In this document: positions 31,919-34,787 of the stretch, one piece after another
How the letters are laid out: each line of letters starts with the position of its first letter
Numbering within the stretch: position 1 is the stretch's first letter
Origin: Flavobacterium selenitireducens
Lineage (GTDB): Bacteria; Bacteroidota; Bacteroidia; Flavobacteriales; Flavobacteriaceae
Length of the DNA stretch: 34,787 nt
Reading direction: 5' to 3'
Assembly: GCF_014748335.1 (NCBI RefSeq)
Contig: NZ_JAAVIY010000016.1
Span: 1 to 34,787, forward strand
The notes under the pieces: model-generated
Seen by the model: the letters and a program-made list of their open reading frames with translations, nothing else
Database searches by the model: none
What the model was told of the DNA's origin: nothing
Position numbers and translations under genes: made by a program

Positions 31919-32638
31919 CTGCATCGCAAACACTTTCTTCAACAAATCAGAAGTGCGCGAACTCAAGTTGTTGCGGATGTCTTTTTCTTCCACCGCTATC
32001 ATCTTGTAAACGCCCTCGAGCGCTTTGTTGGTCACGTAATCGTTGATGTCCGGATTTACTTTGGCAACCAACGGAAGCGAATTGTATTTGGAGATGATTG
32101 TCGCCCATATCTTGTCGGCTCCCACTTTTCCTATCGATTCCTGCACTTTCGGGTTGAACTTGGCATAAAGCGGTTTTGAAGTTGACTTTTGCAGATAAGC
32201 CGTGGCCGCATTGTCGCTTCCCATCAGGATATTCTTGGCGTCGGTAAACGTCATGCCTTTGACGGCGTCCACGAAGATCGGTGTAGATTCCTTGACTGCG
32301 TCTTCCGCGGCGCGATTGAGTGACTTGATGCCTTCGTCGGCGAGATTGCCTAATCCGACAGAACGCAGGGCTTTGTCAACCTTTTTGAGTTCTTCGGGAA
32401 ACAAAATCTTGACCGATGGATTTTTGTAGAAACCGTCCAACGCGGTGAGTTTGGTGACCTGTTTGTCGATGCCTTTGTCGAGCGCTTCCTTGAGTGCCGA
32501 GGCGATATCGAGATTTCCGATAGCCGAATTTTTTGTCGTTTTAGTCCCAACGGCCGACTTGGCCTTGTTGAGAATGCCGTTAAACTGAGCCGTTGCGATA
32601 ACTGGGAAAAGCAGCAGAAGCGCCAATTTTTTGTTCAT
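31910..32638 (-). CDS. DUF4197 exported protein, copy 2
   Basis: A 242-residue paralogue of the 30941-31651 gene. It shares DIASALKEALDKGIDKQVTKL, then LNRAAEDAVKESTPIFVDAVK, and the C-terminal block VEEKDIRNNLSSRTSDLLKKVF. Unlike copy 1 it has a plain signal peptide (MNKKLALLLLFPVIATAQ) with no lipobox cysteine, so one copy is lipid-anchored and the other is soluble in the periplasm or secreted. The two are separated by 258 bases that contain an AT-rich tandem repeat, and have separate promoters. The C-terminus is shorter (MQDN versus LQDKK), because the tandem repeat provides the stop. Confidence 0.88.
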   Translation of the reverse strand: MNKKLALLLLFPVIATAQFNGILNKAKSAVGTKTTKNSAIGNLDIASALKEALDKGIDKQVTKLTALDGFYKNPSVKILFPEELKKVDKALRSVGLGNLADEGIKSLNRAAEDAVKESTPIFVDAVKGMTFTDAKNILMGSDNAATAYLQKSTSKPLYAKFNPKVQESIGKVGADKIWATIISKYNSLPLVAKVNPDINDYVTNKALEGVYKMIAVEEKDIRNNLSSRTSDLLKKVFAMQDN

Positions 32639-33082
32639 GGGGAAAAAGGTTAGCAGGTTTCTAAGATGCGCAAGTTAGCCATTATCATGCCGAATGGGAA
32701 TAGGCAGGCAGTTTCGGAGTGTTAAAAGTTTGGACGTAAAAATGTCGTTAGTGTCATTTTTCGTGTGTTTCAGCACTAGAAGTTAGTATCGCGATTAGTG
32801 CCGTCGGATTGTTACAAATAGGACGTTACAATTTTTTGTGTCACAATAAAATGCAATGAAAAATGTCGAAAGCATTTCGGCGAATCATTTCCCGATTTTT
32901 TCCGCAGGTTAACCACAATTAAATGTGAGTCTTGGGTCTGTTTTCGGTATCGTTGAAATGCGCTCTAAAAGAAAGAAAAATACTATAAAAACAAACAAAA
33001 TATGTATTTCATCGAAAATATCTGCTTTTAACAGATCATTATTTAATCAATGGATTACTTTCGCACCCGCTTTCAAATAAAA
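32639..33082. other. Gene-free region between divergent DUF4197 and SprB-like genes
   Basis: This 444-base AT-rich gap should hold the promoters of both flanking genes. TACTTTCG at 33056-33063 is one mismatch from a -7 box and lies 20 bases before the SprB-like ATG. No ORF of interest, hairpin or repeat was recognised elsewhere in it. Confidence 0.5.
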
Positions 33083-34787
33083 ATGATTAATGACTTGAAT
33101 GGGATGAAGAAAATTTACCTACTAAATTTCTTTTTCCTGACTGCAGGCGGTGTGCCCAATCCGCTCGTAAATCAGGAAAAAAACCGACGACAAAAACAAG
33201 GCTTATCCTTGAATTCCGCGCTCTTGTGGTTCGTATTCGTATCGCTTTTCAACATTGCGGCATCGAACGCTCAATACGTGCTCAACAACGGCAAGGTAAG
33301 GATCGGAAACGGTTATGAGGACTCCGTCAACGAATATGGTAACCTCAAGCAACCTTTCCTTTACAACCAATCGTTGTCTGCATGGCAGCAACTTACCTAT
33401 GCCGATTATCCGTTGGACAACGCGTTTGCCGTAGGCGGCAGTGGTGCTGCGATCTGGAACGCCAACGGAAGTTTTGAAGAAAATCCGTATCCGTCGAACT
33501 ATACTGTCGATTATTCCCAGTATATCAGTACGGGCGTCGGTATGGGTCACGGAAAAATTATTTCGAAAGGAAACATCAACGTCGGCGGCAATATGTTGCG
33601 GGTCGAGAATACCTATTCGTTGACGCCTTCGGCAAGTTTCGTACAGATCAGTTGCAAGGTAACCAATATCGGTTCCACAAATGCGGTCAACGTTAGGACC
33701 TGGATCGGAACCAGGGACGACTATATCGGATATAACGACGGGCCTACCAAAACAAGAGGCAACCTGATCAACGACCAATTCGTCCCGTTGGCTTCGGCCA
33801 CCCAACAATCCAAGGCGCTTAAAGTGGAGTCGGGGAGCGAGGGCGTATTGTTTTATACGACATCGTCAAAGGCCTACACTATAATTGCAGATTGCTGTTC
33901 GTTCAGCAATGCGACAGATTCCGACCCGTTCACGAATGCCATTACCCACCACTGGGATGGGTCGTACGCGCTTTATGTGAGGTTCAACGATCTCGCACCG
34001 GGTCAAAGCGACGATTTCAGCACCTATTATGCAGCAGGTGCCACCGAAGATCTTGAGGACATCATCGAGGAAGTCGCCCAGGCCAGCGGAGCGTTGACTA
34101 ATATTACTTCGAGCTCGGCCGTATTTACGTCTTCTTCGGCCACGGCCGCTACTGGATATTATATTGCAGTGCCTGCGGGCTCGGCGGTTCCGACGCCTCA
34201 ACAGATAGCAGCTGGGGCCAATTACGCAAACGTCGTCGTGGCCAACAGCGGTTCTGCTGCAATGGCGGCAAATGCGCAGGTGGCTTTCAACCTTACCGGA
34301 TTATCTGCCTCGACCACCTATACGTTGTATTTCGTCACTCTTACCGGATCGACTTATTCGACAGTGTTCAATGCGAACTTTACCACGATTGCGGGCCTTT
34401 CTACCAGCGGAAACCAAAATAACGTGACGTGCCATGGAGGCGCCAACGGATTTGCCAATGTGACTGTCACAGGAGGTACGGCTCCGTTTACCTATTTGTG
34501 GAACACTACTCCCGTTAGGACGACGGCTGCCGCAACAGGACTGACTGCGGGAACCTATATCGTTACCGTCACCGACGCTAACAACCTAACGGCGACGCGT
34601 TCGTTCACGATTACCGAACCAAATGCTTTGATATTGACACCAAGCCAGACTAATGTTTCGTGCAACGGCGGATTCAACGCCACAGCTACGATTTCAGCGA
34701 CGGGCGGAACGGGCGCTTACACGTACTCCTGGTCGCCATCGGGCGGAACGAACGCTACGGCTTCGGGTCTCACTGCGGGAACTTACA
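33083..34787 (+). CDS. Large SprB-repeat surface protein, N-terminal part (continues past the window)
   Basis: An open frame from ATG at 33083 (or 33104) to the right edge, at least 568 residues. A long signal region ends at SLFNIAASNAQ. A domain of about 270 residues follows (YVLNNGKVRIGNGYEDSV onward), then a fibronectin-like segment (LTGLSASTTYTLYFVTL) and SprB-type repeats. Repeat 1 is NNVTCHGGANGFANVTVTGG to LTAGTYIVTVTDANN; repeat 2 begins TNVSCNGGFNATATISATGG. Each repeat has the SCNG...GG..Y.W......GLTAGTY pattern. Such proteins are secreted by the type IX system and serve in gliding or adhesion. The C-terminal sorting domain would lie outside the window. Confidence 0.9.
   Translation, partial: MINDLNGMKKIYLLNFFFLTAGGVPNPLVNQEKNRRQKQGLSLNSALLWFVFVSLFNIAASNAQYVLNNGKVRIGNGYEDSVNEYGNLKQPFLYNQSLSAWQQLTYADYPLDNAFAVGGSGAAIWNANGSFEENPYPSNYTVDYSQYISTGVGMGHGKIISKGNINVGGNMLRVENTYSLTPSASFVQISCKVTNIGSTNAVNVRTWIGTRDDYIGYNDGPTKTRGNLINDQFVPLASATQQSKALKVESGSEGVLFYTTSSKAYTIIADCCSFSNATDSDPFTNAITHHWDGSYALYVRFNDLAPGQSDDFSTYYAAGATEDLEDIIEEVAQASGALTNITSSSAVFTSSSATAATGYYIAVPAGSAVPTPQQIAAGANYANVVVANSGSAAMAANAQVAFNLTGLSASTTYTLYFVTLTGSTYSTVFNANFTTIAGLSTSGNQNNVTCHGGANGFANVTVTGGTAPFTYLWNTTPVRTTAAATGLTAGTYIVTVTDANNLTATRSFTITEPNALILTPSQTNVSCNGGFNATATISATGGTGAYTYSWSPSGGTNATASGLTAGTY

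Noticed and set aside
33203..34201. Two minus-strand ORFs at the right end
   Set aside because: They lie antisense to the SprB-like gene, which has a signal sequence and clear repeats on the plus strand.
1..34787. tRNA, rRNA or insertion-sequence genes
   Set aside because: No cloverleaf with a TTCGA-type loop, no rRNA signature and no transposase-like protein was recognised by eye on either strand. This was not a computed search.

Overview
The window looks like a chromosomal segment of a Bacteroidota bacterium, most likely a Flavobacteriaceae member. The evidence is the promoter grammar (TTG, 19 bases, TAnnTTTG), which is seen complete upstream of the plsC-like and fasciclin genes and as lone TAnnTTTG boxes elsewhere. 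Lineage-typical families agree: SprB-repeat surface protein, paired DUF4197 proteins, acidic lipoproteins with a Cys followed by Asp/Glu residues, DUF3810, HTTM protein, and a GTG-started MBOAT acyltransferase. No rRNA, tRNA, insertion sequence, phage gene or CRISPR array was recognised.

Layout. 1-247: three GC-rich direct repeats. 248-4178 (+): Nudix CoA-pyrophosphatase-like enzyme, acyltransferase, and an MBOAT/SGNH O-acylation pair. 4156-6133 (-): ECF sigma factor, four-helix membrane protein and TraB/GumN protein in one operon. 6476-7780 (+): type II NADH dehydrogenase. 8137-11721 (-): a tight kaiC-kaiB-kaiB-histidine kinase operon. 11890-15941: outer-membrane protein, two-FAS1 lipoprotein, two small proteins and a Ca2+/H+ antiporter. 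16049-19066: DUF3810 protein, then pepD coupled to a small Ig-like lipoprotein. 19137-22433 (-): an ExbD protein with an ExbD-like lipoprotein partner, a DUF6265 lipoprotein, a coiled-coil lipoprotein, a VOC protein and an SRPBCC protein. 22728-25555 (+): prfA, an unknown gene and pyrF. 25530-26627 (-): secreted lipase-like protein. 26720-27526 (+): BtuF-like protein. 27555-28246: a noncoding tandem array with a palindrome in each unit. 28247-30528 (-): HTTM protein and ApbE. 30941-32638 (-): duplicated DUF4197 proteins. 33083 to the right edge (+): a large SprB-repeat surface protein, cut off by the window.

The two most notable systems are the following. (1) A non-cyanobacterial Kai operon with no kaiA. 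Its KaiC has intact ATPase glutamates, a Ser-Ser phosphosite dyad and a long basic coiled-coil tail. The second KaiB lies directly before a soluble PAS histidine kinase, which suggests a split version of SasA. That second kaiB has no usable start codon and appears to carry a one-base deletion. (2) A noncoding array of five units of about 150 bp, arranged as A-B-A-B plus a partial unit. Every unit carries a 34-base near-perfect palindrome, and the A units hold a second hairpin with a compensatory base-pair change. A lone relative of the palindrome, with related flanking sequence, lies upstream of prfA.

Two genes (the second kaiB and the VOC gene) look as if they have lost a single base, so either real decay or assembly indels should be considered. 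All family calls rest on reading motifs by eye; no search was run.
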